A DNA stretch of 64,000 nucleotides from SW10 sp965657795 (GCA_965657795.1 CBFHQJ010000001.1:124001-188000); one strand, 5' to 3'; positions 26,317-36,218 are shown, counted from the stretch's first letter. Numbers and translations: made by a program. The notes: generated from the letters alone by a model not told the origin.

Positions 26317-27711
26317 CTACTTTGTCGAGTAATCGCCGCCGAGAGCGAGGTGGAGGTCGATGCGGTTTTGGAGGCGGCTGTTTTTGAGCCGAATCAGGGA
26401 GATGCCGGCGGCTTCCGCGCGGCGTTGGGCTTCCAGATACTCCAGGAAGGATGCTCCATCAATTCCCAGACTGATGTCGGAAAGAGCGCGCTTCACCGCG
26501 AGCTGGGACTGCTTCACCTCCTGTCTGAGGTAGCGTTCCTGCTCGGTGAGAGATCGGTCCGTTTCGATGGCGGATTCCACTTCGCGAAAAGCGAGTAGGG
26601 CCAGGCGGGTGTAGTCTTCGATGGAGGCACGATTCCGATCAAGTGCGGCTCTTGCCCGGGCGGAAAGGGCTCCGCCTTGATAGACGGTTTGGGCCAGCGA
26701 TGACGCGATGGAATAGACCAGGAAGTTGGGATCAAAGGCACGGCGAAAAGTATCCGAACCATTGGATGCGCCTCCGGTGAGCCTGAGGTTGGGGAGGAGG
26801 CTTTTGCGGCTGGCTTCCGCATCTTGAGCGGACGAAAAGAGACGGGCCCGGGCCGCCTCGAGATCGGGCCGGCGTTCGAGCAGGCCGGAGGGTAAGCCAA
26901 CCGGAATCGATTCCGAAAGGAAAGGCAGGTCGGTGGATGATTTGATGGAGGCCGCCGGATAGCGTCCCAGCAAGACCTCCAGATTTCGGGCGGCGTTGTC
27001 GCGGTCGAGTTGCCGCACGCTGAGGCTTCGCTTGGAATTGGCGACGTTGTTTCTGGCAAACTGGACGTCAACCGAGCGAAGGGTGTTGGCCTTGTAGCGT
27101 CGTTCGACCACGATGAGAGCCTGACTGAATGATTCGACGTTTGTTTTCGCGAGAGCGAGCTGTTGTTCTGACGTGACGAGGTTGCACCAGGCCTGTGCGG
27201 TGTTGGCGGCGAGTGAAAGTCGAGCTCCCCGGAAGTCGGCCACCGAGGCGGCGTAGTCGGCGCGGGTGGCGTAGTCGAGATTGCGAAGCCGTCCCCAGAG
27301 GTCGGGTTCCCATGATGCATTGAGCGAGATGGAGTAGTTCTCGCTTGAGGAGATATTCCGGCCATCGGACTCACGATAGGAGGTCGAGGCATTGATGCTG
27401 GGGAGGCGGGCGGCGCGACCGATGATGGTTCCCTCGCGAGCGGCTTTGAGCCGATGGGCGGCGGCCTTGAGACCTTGGTTGTTTTCCAGAGCGTTTTTGA
27501 CGACCTTGGTCATGCGCGGATCGCGAAATTCCTTGAGCCAGCCCGTTGAGATTTTGGCATTTTGTCCTGATTCGGCTTTCGAAAATGCCCCGGGAAGGTC
27601 GAGTTCGGTGGCGCCAACCGCTTGCGGACCTTTGAGGGCTTCGCAGGAAACCAAAGTGGCGGCAAGCCCGATCGCAAGAGGGGCGGTGAATTTGGGCAAA
27701 AATGATGACAT
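26317..27711 (-). CDS. TolC-family outer-membrane efflux lipoprotein (NodT/OprM-like)
   Basis: 464 residues with a lipoprotein signal ending in LVSC. Two repeated OEP domains follow (about 50-250 and 260-460), with the NodT-type landmarks WLKEFRDPRMTKVVKNALENN, PSINAS, WEPDLWGRLRN, NTAQAWCNLV and LLERRPDLEAARARL. It would form the trimeric exit duct of an RND or ABC efflux system. No membrane-fusion or pump gene is next to it, so its partners lie elsewhere. It converges on the lamin-tail gene with 12 bases between the stops. Confidence 0.93.
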   Translation of the reverse strand: MSSFLPKFTAPLAIGLAATLVSCEALKGPQAVGATELDLPGAFSKAESGQNAKISTGWLKEFRDPRMTKVVKNALENNQGLKAAAHRLKAAREGTIIGRAARLPSINASTSYRESDGRNISSSENYSISLNASWEPDLWGRLRNLDYATRADYAASVADFRGARLSLAANTAQAWCNLVTSEQQLALAKTNVESFSQALIVVERRYKANTLRSVDVQFARNNVANSKRSLSVRQLDRDNAARNLEVLLGRYPAASIKSSTDLPFLSESIPVGLPSGLLERRPDLEAARARLFSSAQDAEASRKSLLPNLRLTGGASNGSDTFRRAFDPNFLVYSIASSLAQTVYQGGALSARARAALDRNRASIEDYTRLALLAFREVESAIETDRSLTEQERYLRQEVKQSQLAVKRALSDISLGIDGASFLEYLEAQRRAEAAGISLIRLKNSRLQNRIDLHLALGGDYSTK

Positions 27712-27771
27712 GCGGATGAGGGGGCAGTGTGACTCAATTCTCCAAGGATGCCAGTCGCTTTGCTCCGGGGA

Positions 27772-28237
27772 TTACTTTTCTGGCTTGCTTGGAGAATTGA
27801 GTTCGAATCGGCCTTTCTTAAATGAGAGCCATTTTCCAGTTTGATTTTTAATGGCCCATTCGGGAGATCCCTGCGAGGTGGCAAATGAAAGAAGCCAACA
27901 CTCGCGGGATAGTTTAATTTCAAGTTCCCGCAGTCTTGAAAAAAAACGAGATGCTCTTAATTTTGAGACCAATTAGTTTTTTGGGAAGATCGCTAATGCG
28001 TCTGGGTGAACTGAAGCTGCCCACCAGGATTTCGGATCTCCGTTCAAAGCGCCACGACCATTGAATCATAATGGAGCACTCTCCGCGTAGGTTTTTGGCG
28101 GGAATATCCGGGAGCCGTGGGGAGGGTTCACCAAGCTCCAGAAATAAGGCCGATCCAGCGCCCTGCCATGCGTGGGAAACTGTTAGTTTCTCCAACGTGC
28201 GAACGTGCTTAAGCGCGATGTCTTCGGGAACCTTCAT
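27772..28237 (-). pseudogene. small hypothetical protein gene with a frameshift at a T8 run
   Basis: Two overlapping minus-strand frames read as one small protein of about 155 residues. The first half (28237 to about 27947; VSHAWQGAGSALFLELGE, CSIMIQWSWRFE, ILVGSF) runs into a stop just after eight T (A8 on the plus strand, 27939-27946). The second half (RLRELEIKLSRECWLLSF, PEWAIKNQTGKWLSFKKGRFEL) continues in the shifted frame. Removing one T rejoins them. No family is recognised. The break may be a mutation, transcriptional slippage on the homopolymer or an assembly error. The start at 28237 is the first ATG; an in-frame TTG lies at 28276. Confidence 0.6.
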
Positions 28238-28314
28238 GCAACAGAACAATCTTTGGTGGTAGATGGGCGAGTGCAAGTCCGCAATAACTGGGGCGAGAGG
28301 CTCAAAACGCTGGC

Positions 28315-29202
28315 GTGAACGGTGGAGACCGCTATGGTTTTCGAGTGGACGAACGAACTTCTGCTTTAATCGATCTTGCGCTTGCCGAAGACATCGGCTT
28401 AGGAGATGTCACATCCAATTATTTTGTGCCCGAGCACCGGGAGGCCCGCGGATTGATTGTGGCGAAAGCCGATGGGGTGGTCGCTGGCGTGGAGATTGCC
28501 GAGGAGGTTTTTAAGCGTGTTGATGAGAAGACTTCGGTCAAAGTTCTCCTGGAAAGTGGGAATCATGTGAGCCCGCGGGCTTATGTGATGGAGGTTCGCG
28601 GGAAAGCCCGCTCCTTGCTGACCGCGGAGAGGGTTGCTTTAAATTTTCTGCAGAGGCTATCGGGTGTGGCAACCAAGACCCGCCAGTTTGTTGAGTTGAC
28701 CGACGGGACCGGAGCCAAGATTCTTGATACTCGAAAGACGACACCCGGTTGGCGGGCTCTTGAGAAAGGGGCGGTTGTGGCTGGCGGCGGAACAAACCAT
28801 CGCATGGGGCTCTACGATCGAGCCATGGTGAAGGATAATCACTTGGTGGTCGAGGGCGGAATTGAGGCCTTGCAGAATGCGATCAATCAACTGCGTGCCG
28901 ACAAGCCCGATGTGGAAGTCGAGTTGGAGGCCGACCGACTTGATCAGGTGGAGGCTTTTTTGAAGTTGGATGGAGTTGATTACATTCTTCTCGATAACAT
29001 GGATAACGATTCATTGAAGATCGCGGTGGAGATGCGGGATGGCAGAGGTCCCTTGCTGGAGGCGAGCGGAGGGGTGAATCTGGAGACAGTGGCGGAGATT
29101 GCAAAAACCGGGGTGAACTTTATTTCGGTTGGCGCGGTGACCCACTCAGCGGTGGCTCTTGATCTTTCTCTGGAATTTGTGGACTTGTCGGATGGTGAGT
29201 GA
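28315..29202 (+). CDS. nadC: nicotinate-nucleotide pyrophosphorylase (carboxylating)
   Basis: 295 residues. This quinolinate phosphoribosyltransferase converts quinolinate and PRPP to nicotinate mononucleotide in de novo NAD synthesis. Landmarks are ALAEDIGLGDVTS (about 18-30), TAERVALNFLQRLSGVAT, ILDTRKTTPGWRALEKGAVVAGGGTNHRMGL (PRPP and quinolinate site) and VEVELEADRLDQ with GVDYILLDNM. The start is GTG at 28315. The stop lies inside the start of birA, so the two are translationally coupled. nadA and nadB are not in the window. Confidence 0.96.
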   Translation: MNGGDRYGFRVDERTSALIDLALAEDIGLGDVTSNYFVPEHREARGLIVAKADGVVAGVEIAEEVFKRVDEKTSVKVLLESGNHVSPRAYVMEVRGKARSLLTAERVALNFLQRLSGVATKTRQFVELTDGTGAKILDTRKTTPGWRALEKGAVVAGGGTNHRMGLYDRAMVKDNHLVVEGGIEALQNAINQLRADKPDVEVELEADRLDQVEAFLKLDGVDYILLDNMDNDSLKIAVEMRDGRGPLLEASGGVNLETVAEIAKTGVNFISVGAVTHSAVALDLSLEFVDLSDGE

Positions 29203-29959
29203 CGATGAATGGGATGGAAAAATCCTCCGTGACCTTTCCCCCGATTGGGCGGAGCGGGTGATCTTCTTGCCCGAGTGCGGTTCAACGAACGATGAGGCCC
29301 GGAAATTTGCGCTCAAAGGCGCGCCAGATCACAGCGTGGTTTTGGCCGAGCGACAGAGTTCTGGTCGTGGCCGCCGCGGCCAGCCCTGGTCGTGTCCGGT
29401 GGGCGAAGGTTTGGCGTTTAGTTTGATCGTTCGGCCCAAGGACGCCCCGGCATTATGGTCACGTTGTGCGCTGGCTGCGGGGTTGGCGATTGCGGAGGCG
29501 CTTGATTCGTGCGGGGTGTCGGCAGGGGTGAAATGGCCGAATGATGTTTGGGTGGGAGGAAAGAAAATTTGTGGAATTTTGGTCGAAGCCGATTCGGGTT
29601 TTGTGGTGGTGGGAGTTGGCTTGAACGTGAACGTGAGGGAATTTCCTGATGGTTTGGCTCATCCCGCGACTTCTCTCGCGCTGGAGTTGGGCGAGGCGAT
29701 TTCGAGGGAGGAGGTTCTCGTGACTTGTCTTCATCGTCTAGAATTACGACTGGCCCAGATTGGTGCTGAATTTGGACAGTTACTCGATGCTTGGTCGTCC
29801 CGCTGTGTCCTGGCCGGAAATGATGTGCGACTGGATGCGGGAGGTTTTCGGAAAACGGGGCGGGTCATCGGAGTTTCACCGCAGGGCGAGTTGCTTTTGC
29901 GCACCGCAACAGGAATCGAGAAGGTCTTGCAAGCGAACGAGATAAGAATTTTAGGCTGA
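29192..29959 (+). CDS. birA: biotin-[acetyl-CoA-carboxylase] ligase
   Basis: 255 residues from ATG 29192, overlapping nadC by 11 bases. It attaches biotin to carboxyl carrier proteins. Motifs: ECGSTNDEA (about 31), the biotinyl-AMP loop AERQSSGRGRRGQPW, LAFSLIVRP, VKWPNDVWVGGKKICGILVE and GVGLNVN, plus a small C-terminal domain. There is no N-terminal helix-turn-helix, so this is the non-repressor class I form. Confidence 0.95.
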   Translation: MVSDDEWDGKILRDLSPDWAERVIFLPECGSTNDEARKFALKGAPDHSVVLAERQSSGRGRRGQPWSCPVGEGLAFSLIVRPKDAPALWSRCALAAGLAIAEALDSCGVSAGVKWPNDVWVGGKKICGILVEADSGFVVVGVGLNVNVREFPDGLAHPATSLALELGEAISREEVLVTCLHRLELRLAQIGAEFGQLLDAWSSRCVLAGNDVRLDAGGFRKTGRVIGVSPQGELLLRTATGIEKVLQANEIRILG

Positions 29960-29970
29960 AGGAAGGGGTG

Positions 29971-30645
29971 ATGGCAGAAGAGCTTCATTCATACTTTTGT
30001 ATTTGTGGAAGGGAGATGGGTATCCCTCCCTTCTATTGTGGGAAACTTTTGTCGTGCCCTTACTGCCGAAGTTTTGTGACCGTGCCCTTTGAAGAGAAGG
30101 GCCTGGCGATCCAGCCATCGTTAAATTTGACGACCCCGCGTTTAAAAATATATCCGGCACAAAGAAGGCATTGGCGGGCGTGGTATGAAATTCACTCCGA
30201 TCCGAGGAATTATGATTTCGAAGTCTCGGATCCTCCAAGCATTGTCGAATCAAAGAGGCAGGTTAAGGCCTCGCTTTTCCCCCGCGGTTTTGAAAAGTCC
30301 CATCGATTAATCTTTATGGTCTTCAATGATGCTGGTTTTGCAGTTGGCTCTGTTTCGGTGACCTTCACCCAGCCCTACCTGATGGCAGTTCTTGGGCTGA
30401 TGTTTCACTTCGAACATCAAGGGAAGGGATATGGGAAAGAAGCGGTGAAGAGAATCTGTGATTTTCTGATGCAGAAGTGGAAAGTGGAAAAAATTTCGGC
30501 GATGTGTGACTCAAAGAATGTGGCCTGTCGTGGGGTTCTCGAAAGAGTGGGTTTTCGATCCGAGGGAATGATGCGAAAATACTTCTATCATCCGAAACGC
30601 GGTTGGTTGGATTCCCCGGTATATGCTCTCTTTCGCGAAGACTAA
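29971..30645 (+). CDS. GNAT acetyltransferase with N-terminal zinc-ribbon-like module
   Basis: 224 residues from ATG 29971, preceded by AAGGAAGGGG. The first 45 residues contain CICG, then YCG and CPYC, a four- to five-cysteine arrangement like a zinc ribbon. The rest is a RimJ/RimL-type GNAT fold: LTTPRLKIYPAQRRHW, VGSVSVTF, LMFHFEHQGKGYGKEAVKRICDF (acetyl-CoA P-loop Q-x-x-G-x-G) and NVACRGVLERVGFRSEGMMRKYF. RimJ/L enzymes acetylate protein N-termini or small amines; the substrate here is unknown. It lies nine bases after birA and may be the third gene of that operon. Confidence 0.85.
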   Translation: MAEELHSYFCICGREMGIPPFYCGKLLSCPYCRSFVTVPFEEKGLAIQPSLNLTTPRLKIYPAQRRHWRAWYEIHSDPRNYDFEVSDPPSIVESKRQVKASLFPRGFEKSHRLIFMVFNDAGFAVGSVSVTFTQPYLMAVLGLMFHFEHQGKGYGKEAVKRICDFLMQKWKVEKISAMCDSKNVACRGVLERVGFRSEGMMRKYFYHPKRGWLDSPVYALFRED

Positions 30646-30883
30646 TTGTGTTTGGGGCCACTACCGACCGAAGTTTTGTTGTTTTTTTCGGTGATGTTTG
30701 CCTTGGGAGGATTGTCGTATATCCGTATCTTGCCGGCTTGGCAGAGGGTGGAAAAGTGACCATGCGACGGCGCAGATGATGTTGTCTCAAGGCGTGAGAG
30801 CTATTCTGCCTTGGTTGAAAAACATGCTTTCATGGAAGGAAATGATTGTCAGGACGTGTATTTACAGGACTGTTCCCTTAAAG

Positions 30884-33800
30884 ATGTTTGTTCGTAGCTT
30901 TTTGATCTCTTTGATTGGTGTGACCGGTCTCGTGGTAAAGGCCGGAGAGCCTTTGAGTTTTCCTTTGAGTTTTAATACCGATATTCGCCCGATTCTTTCG
31001 GACAAGTGTTTCGCATGTCACGGGATTGACGAGGAATCGCGCGAGGCCAAGTTGCGGCTTGATACTCCGGAAGGGGCATTTCGGAAGAAGCGTCGTGGCA
31101 AATCTGCTTTAGTGCCGGGAAATCTGGATGAGAGCGAGTCGTGGCTCCGGATTATCTCGAATGATGAGGATGAGGTGATGCCTCCGCCCGATTCACACAA
31201 GAAGTTGAGCGATGAAGAGAAATCCTTGATCAAGCGTTGGATTGAAGAAGGAGCTTCCTACCAAAAACACTGGGCCTTTGAAGCCCCGGTGATGCCGGAG
31301 ATTCCGGCCGGTCAAGGAAGTGAAATTGATCGCTTTGTGGAATCGGCTCTGAAAAAGGAGGGCTGGGAGATGTCGCCCGAAGCAGACCGGGAGATCCTGA
31401 TTCGACGCGTGAGTTTTGCGCTAACCGGTTTGCCTCCGGCGATCGAAGAAGTGGACCGGTTTTTGGCTGATCAAGCGGACGGAGCTTATGGTCGGATGGT
31501 TGAACGATATCTGGCGTCGCCTCGTTACGGGGAGGAGATGGCACGTCATTGGCTGGATGCGGCTCGCTATGGAGATACGCACGGAATGCATTTGGACAAC
31601 GAACGCCAAATGTGGGCCTATCGCGATTGGGTGATTCAGTCGTTCAATGAAAATCTGCCCTATGATGACTTCACGATTGAGCAGCTGGCGGGAGATTTGT
31701 TGCCGAACCCAAGCGTGGATCAAATGGTGGCGACGGGCTTCAATCGATGCAATGTCACGACGGGTGAAGGTGGTAGCATCCAAAAAGAGTTTATTTTCCG
31801 ATATGCGGTGGATCGGGCGAGCACGACGGCGCAGGTGTGGCTCGGTTTGACGGCTCAGTGCGCGGTTTGTCACGACCACAAATACGACCCGATCTCGCAG
31901 AAGGATTTTTATTCACTCTATGCCTTTTTTAACTCGAACGCCGATCCGGCGATGGACGGGACCAAGTTGCTGACCGCTCCGGTCATTAAGGTGAAATCTG
32001 ATGACTATGAGGCCAAGATGGCTGGGTTTGATGAGCGGGCTGATGCGGTGGTTGATGAGATGAAAAAACTGCCGGTGTGGAGCGATTATCGGGATCCAGC
32101 GGAGAATGGATCATCGGGGCAGATCGAGGAGACGGAAGAGATTTGGTTTGAAGATGGTTTTCCACGAGGGGCCAAGGTTGGAAGCTCCGGGCATCCGCTG
32201 ACCTTCGTGGATCAGCCGGTATTCAGCGGGAAGAAATCGCTCAAGCGGAGCGGAGAAGGCTTGGCCCAGGATTACTATCAGGTCGGAGCTGCTCCGTTGA
32301 ACGTGCCGACTGATTCGACATTTTTCCTGCACGTTTATCTTGATCCCAAGGACACTCCGGAGGAGGTGATGATCCAGTTTCACACTTCGGGATGGAGTCA
32401 TAGAGCGGTCTGGGGGGCTGATATTATTGATTTTGGAAAGAAGGGGACGAGTGAACGTTTTGTCGCTGGGCCGCTGCCGGAAAATGGCAAGTGGGTCAGG
32501 TTGGAGGTTCCCGGTGCGAAGATGGGATTAAAGCCGGGAGCCCAGGTGGTTGGATTTGCTTTCACGGTCCATGGAGGGACGGCTTATTTTGACAAGTTCG
32601 GAGTGATCGGCCGGGAGGACCCGACAACTGATCCCAAGGCGTCATTTTTAGCGTGGCGAAAAGCGAAACAGGTAAAAGGGGTGCCCGCCCCGCTCAATCA
32701 GTGGCTTGGCGAAGGAGTTAAAAAAGTACGAAATCCATCAGAGTTGGCTCTGCTGAAAGATTACTACCTTGCACGGGTTTGTGGGACTTTGGGAAAAGAG
32801 TTTGATGCAAGGCGCGCCGAATTGAATTCGATTGAGAGCGAGCGGGCGAATTATGAGAAAGGGGTTCCATCGACCTTCGTGTTTCGGGATTTGGCCAAGC
32901 CGCGCCAAAGCTACGTCATGAAACGTGGTGAGTATGATCAACCGGGAGAAAAAGTGGATCCAGGGACTCCGGCTGTTCTTCCGGCTTTAGCGAAATCGGG
33001 TGAGCGGGCAACGCGTTTGGACCTCGCGAAATGGTTGGTGTCGGCCGAGAATCCGCTGACTTCACGGGTCGTGGTGAATCGATTTTGGCAACAGGTTTTT
33101 GGGACGGGACTGGTGAAGACCAGTCACGATTTTGGAACGCAGGGAGAGGTGCCGAGCCACCCCGAATTGCTGGACTTTCTGGCTCTCCGTTTTCGAGAGA
33201 ATGGTTGGGATGTCAAAGCACTAATGCGCGAGTTGGTGATGACGAAGACCTTTCGTCAGGTCAGTTCTGCCTCGAGCCCGCGTTGGGACAATGATCCTGA
33301 GAACCGTCGCTTGGCTCGCGGGCCGCGCTTCCGACTTGATGCAGAGCAGTTGCGGGATCAGGCCTTGTTTGTTGGCGGACTCATGGATCTTAAGATGGGT
33401 GGACGTGGAGTCATGCCTTATCAGCCACCCAATATTTGGGAGCCGGTTGCGTTTGGCGGATCGAATACCCGGTTTTATAAACGAGGAAATGGATCTGATC
33501 TTTATCGGAGGTCGGTTTATACTTTTTTTAAGCGGACAGCACCTCATCCGATGTTTGCCAATTTTGATGCTCCGGCCCGTGAGCAATTTTGTTTGAAGCG
33601 CGAGAGAAGCAATACGCCGCTGCAAGCCTTGCAGTTGATGAATGACGTTCAGCACTTTGAGGCGGCAAGGGGATTGGGGCAGCGAGCGATGAAAGGGGCG
33701 AGCAATTCTGGAGAGAGAGTTGACTTCATTTTCCGAAGTGTTCTGGCGCGACCTCCCAGGGTAGAGGAAAAAGAGATCGTAGCAGATTTTTTTGAGAAGC

Positions 33801-33958
33801 AATTGGCCAAGTATCGGAAGGCTCCGGAGGAAGCGGGGAAGGCCATTTATTTTGGGGAATCCAAACCTGCGGTTGATCTGGATCCTGCCGAGCTGGCGGC
33901 ATGGTCCCTTGTGGCCAATCTGATTTTGAATATGGACGAGGCCATCGTCCGCAACTGA
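30884..33958 (+). CDS. PSD1-type protein with PSCyt1, DUF1549 and DUF1553 domains
   Basis: 1024 residues from ATG 30884 (an earlier in-frame start would only precede the signal peptide). After the signal peptide, CFACHG (about 40-45) is the CxxCH of the planctomycete cytochrome domain. DUF1549 follows (about 115-320, RHWLDAARYGDTHG, NRCNVTTGEGGS, CAVCHDHKYDPISQKDFY with a second CxxCH). A beta-sandwich insert (about 415-580) and DUF1553 (about 680-990, TSRVVVNRFWQQVFGTGLVKTSHDFGTQG) complete it. Such proteins are nearly always followed by DUF1501, as here ten bases downstream. The function is not established; sugar or polymer oxidation has been suggested in the literature. Confidence 0.92.
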   Translation: MFVRSFLISLIGVTGLVVKAGEPLSFPLSFNTDIRPILSDKCFACHGIDEESREAKLRLDTPEGAFRKKRRGKSALVPGNLDESESWLRIISNDEDEVMPPPDSHKKLSDEEKSLIKRWIEEGASYQKHWAFEAPVMPEIPAGQGSEIDRFVESALKKEGWEMSPEADREILIRRVSFALTGLPPAIEEVDRFLADQADGAYGRMVERYLASPRYGEEMARHWLDAARYGDTHGMHLDNERQMWAYRDWVIQSFNENLPYDDFTIEQLAGDLLPNPSVDQMVATGFNRCNVTTGEGGSIQKEFIFRYAVDRASTTAQVWLGLTAQCAVCHDHKYDPISQKDFYSLYAFFNSNADPAMDGTKLLTAPVIKVKSDDYEAKMAGFDERADAVVDEMKKLPVWSDYRDPAENGSSGQIEETEEIWFEDGFPRGAKVGSSGHPLTFVDQPVFSGKKSLKRSGEGLAQDYYQVGAAPLNVPTDSTFFLHVYLDPKDTPEEVMIQFHTSGWSHRAVWGADIIDFGKKGTSERFVAGPLPENGKWVRLEVPGAKMGLKPGAQVVGFAFTVHGGTAYFDKFGVIGREDPTTDPKASFLAWRKAKQVKGVPAPLNQWLGEGVKKVRNPSELALLKDYYLARVCGTLGKEFDARRAELNSIESERANYEKGVPSTFVFRDLAKPRQSYVMKRGEYDQPGEKVDPGTPAVLPALAKSGERATRLDLAKWLVSAENPLTSRVVVNRFWQQVFGTGLVKTSHDFGTQGEVPSHPELLDFLALRFRENGWDVKALMRELVMTKTFRQVSSASSPRWDNDPENRRLARGPRFRLDAEQLRDQALFVGGLMDLKMGGRGVMPYQPPNIWEPVAFGGSNTRFYKRGNGSDLYRRSVYTFFKRTAPHPMFANFDAPAREQFCLKRERSNTPLQALQLMNDVQHFEAARGLGQRAMKGASNSGERVDFIFRSVLARPPRVEEKEIVADFFEKQLAKYRKAPEEAGKAIYFGESKPAVDLDPAELAAWSLVANLILNMDEAIVRN

Positions 33959-33968
33959 TCCAACTGAT

Positions 33969-35426
33969 ATGAATCCATTTTTTGAAAATCAACTTTTGCA
34001 AACCCGGCGTCAATTTTTTGGCGACAATGGGATGCGCCTTGGGGGAGTGGCGCTGGCTTCGATGATGGCGTCACGTGGAGTCGCTCAGGCCGGGTCCTCG
34101 GTGCACCCGGGCTTGCCGGAGCTTCCTCACTTTGCGGGTAAGGCCAAGGCGGTCATTTATCTGCATATGAATGGCGGTCCCTCGCAGTTGGACACTTGGG
34201 ATCACAAACCGGAATTGCACAAACAGTTTAACAAGGATCTGCCGAAGGATTTTTTGGGGAATCGCATTACCACAATGACGAGCGGGCAGGGACGTTTTCC
34301 GGTGGCTCCCTCGAAGTTCAAGTTTTCCCAGCATGGCGAATGTGGTCGCTGGGTGAGTGAATTACTTCCGCACACGGCAGGCATCGTGGATGATATTGCG
34401 GTGGTGAAGGCGGTGCATACCAATGCGATCAATCATGACCCGGCCTGCACCTTTGTCATGACCGGAAGTGAGGTTCCGGGTAAACCCAGCATGGGGTCGT
34501 GGATTTCCTATGGTCTGGGTGCGGAGACGGAAAATCTTCCCGCTTTTGTTGCTCTCACTCCCAATTTTCCAAACGGCTCGAATGCGCAGGCGCTTTTCAG
34601 TCGGATGTGGGGACCAGGATTCCTGCCAGGGAGAAACAGTGGTGTTGTTTTGAGGTCGGGGGATGATCCGGTGCTTTACCTTGAGAATCCGCCGGGAGTT
34701 ACGCGTGGTGACCGACGCTCCATGATCGATGCGCTTGGGAAATTGAATCAACGGGGATTCGCAAAATTTGGTGATCCGGATATTCAGACGAGAATTTCAC
34801 AATACGAAATGGCCTTTCGGATGCAGGCTAGTGTGCCGGAATTGACCGATTTGAGTCAGGAAAAGGAATCGACTTTGGGGCTTTACGGGGACCGCGTGAA
34901 GACACCGGGATCATTTGCTTCGAGTGCGCTTCTTGCGCGTCGCCTGGTGGAGAAGGGTGTGCGTGTGGTGCAGATCATGCATCGTGGTTGGGATTCGCAC
35001 GGGAATCTTCCGAAGGAACTTGGGAGCCAATGTTTGGACACTGATCAGGCTTGTGCCGGATTAATCAAAGATCTCAAACAGCGTGGGATGTTGGATGAGA
35101 CCCTGGTGATTTGGGGTGGGGAATTTGGGCGTACCGTTTATTCTCAAGGAAAGCTGACCCGTGAGACTTACGGTAGAGATCATCACCCGAAAAATTTCTG
35201 CATGTGGATGGCTGGTGGAGGGATCAAAGGTGGCACCGAGATTGGTGAGACCGACGAATTTTCCTACAACCCGGTGAAAGATAAGGTTCATATCAACGAG
35301 ATGAACGCGACAGCTCTGCATTGCCTCGGCATCGATCATGAAAGATTCACATTGAGGCACCAAGGTCTGGACGAGCGACTGACTGGTGTGGAGCCGATGA
35401 AGGTGATCAAGAAAATCTTGGCTTAG
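33969..35426 (+). CDS. DUF1501 family protein
   Basis: 485 residues of the alkaline-phosphatase/sulfatase superfamily-like DUF1501. It begins with a region resembling a degenerate Tat signal (TRRQFFGDNGMRLGGVALASMM). Landmarks: KAKAVIYLHMNGGPSQLDTWDHKP, the variable MTGSEVPGKPSMGSWISYGLG block, VRVVQIMHRGWDSHGNLP, LDETLVIWGGEFGRT and DHHPKNFCMWMAGGGIKGG. It pairs with the preceding DUF1549/DUF1553 gene and is probably exported by Tat. Activity is unknown. Confidence 0.93.
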   Translation: MNPFFENQLLQTRRQFFGDNGMRLGGVALASMMASRGVAQAGSSVHPGLPELPHFAGKAKAVIYLHMNGGPSQLDTWDHKPELHKQFNKDLPKDFLGNRITTMTSGQGRFPVAPSKFKFSQHGECGRWVSELLPHTAGIVDDIAVVKAVHTNAINHDPACTFVMTGSEVPGKPSMGSWISYGLGAETENLPAFVALTPNFPNGSNAQALFSRMWGPGFLPGRNSGVVLRSGDDPVLYLENPPGVTRGDRRSMIDALGKLNQRGFAKFGDPDIQTRISQYEMAFRMQASVPELTDLSQEKESTLGLYGDRVKTPGSFASSALLARRLVEKGVRVVQIMHRGWDSHGNLPKELGSQCLDTDQACAGLIKDLKQRGMLDETLVIWGGEFGRTVYSQGKLTRETYGRDHHPKNFCMWMAGGGIKGGTEIGETDEFSYNPVKDKVHINEMNATALHCLGIDHERFTLRHQGLDERLTGVEPMKVIKKILA

Positions 35427-35522
35427 AAGGAGCAATCCCAATCAATGCACCTTTGTAGAAGAGAGAAGCGGCGGGACTTGCACATTGAGTTTAGCGGCAA
35501 GGGAGAGCAAAAGATCTGGAAG

Positions 35523-36206
35523 TTAGCGTTGATTCCAGAGCTTTCCCTCCAAGGCATCTTGGGCGGCGTCGGCTTCGGCCGATTTTTTGCTGGGGCCACG
35601 ACCTTTGCCTAATGTCTTATTTTTCCAGGTGACTTCGCAGATAAAGGTCCTGTCGTGTGGAGGCCCTTCTTCGGAGATTACCTTGTAAGCGGGTGCCTGA
35701 GGCGTGAGTTGCTGGAGGATTTCTTGAAGTTCACCTTTGGAATTTCCCTGGGCCCGTTTTGGATTCAGGTTTTCAAGTTGATCGCTGAGAAGTTGCAGGC
35801 CGACTTCTCTGGCTGCTTCCAGCCCGCTATCGAGATAGATCGCGCCAAGAATGGCTTCGACGGCATCCGCCAGATTGGAGTCGCGATCACGGCCGCCGCT
35901 TCCAGATTCGCCGTTGCTCATGAAGAGGGCGCTGCCCAAGTCGATGGTGCGGGCTGCGGCTGCGAGTGCGGGTTTTGAAACCACCGAGGCGCGCAACTTG
36001 GTCAGGACGCCTTCCTGGAATTCGGGGAAGCGGTGATATAGATGAGAACTCACCACGAGTTCGACAACGGCGTCGCCCAAATATTCGAGGCGTTGATTAT
36101 CGGGCGGCGCGGGACGAATCTCGGAGGAAAGACTGGGGTGGGAGAGAGCCTCCTTCAAAAGCGTTTCGCTTTTAAATTTGTAGTTTAGCCGTTCTTCGAT
36201 GCTCAC
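35523..36206 (-). CDS. rnc: ribonuclease III
   Basis: 227 residues. The catalytic domain (about 1-150) has QRLEYLGDAVVELVVS, the signature with the metal-binding Glu and Asp, and NLADAVEAILGAIYLDSG with the second acidic pair. A double-stranded-RNA-binding domain follows (about 155-225, GELQEILQQLTPQAPAYKV to KKSAEADAAQDALE). It cuts structured RNA such as rRNA precursors. The gene lies 12 bases downstream of the CAP-domain gene on the same strand. Confidence 0.97.
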   Translation of the reverse strand: MSIEERLNYKFKSETLLKEALSHPSLSSEIRPAPPDNQRLEYLGDAVVELVVSSHLYHRFPEFQEGVLTKLRASVVSKPALAAAARTIDLGSALFMSNGESGSGGRDRDSNLADAVEAILGAIYLDSGLEAAREVGLQLLSDQLENLNPKRAQGNSKGELQEILQQLTPQAPAYKVISEEGPPHDRTFICEVTWKNKTLGKGRGPSKKSAEADAAQDALEGKLWNQR

Positions 36207-36218
36207 CTTGGAAGGGGG

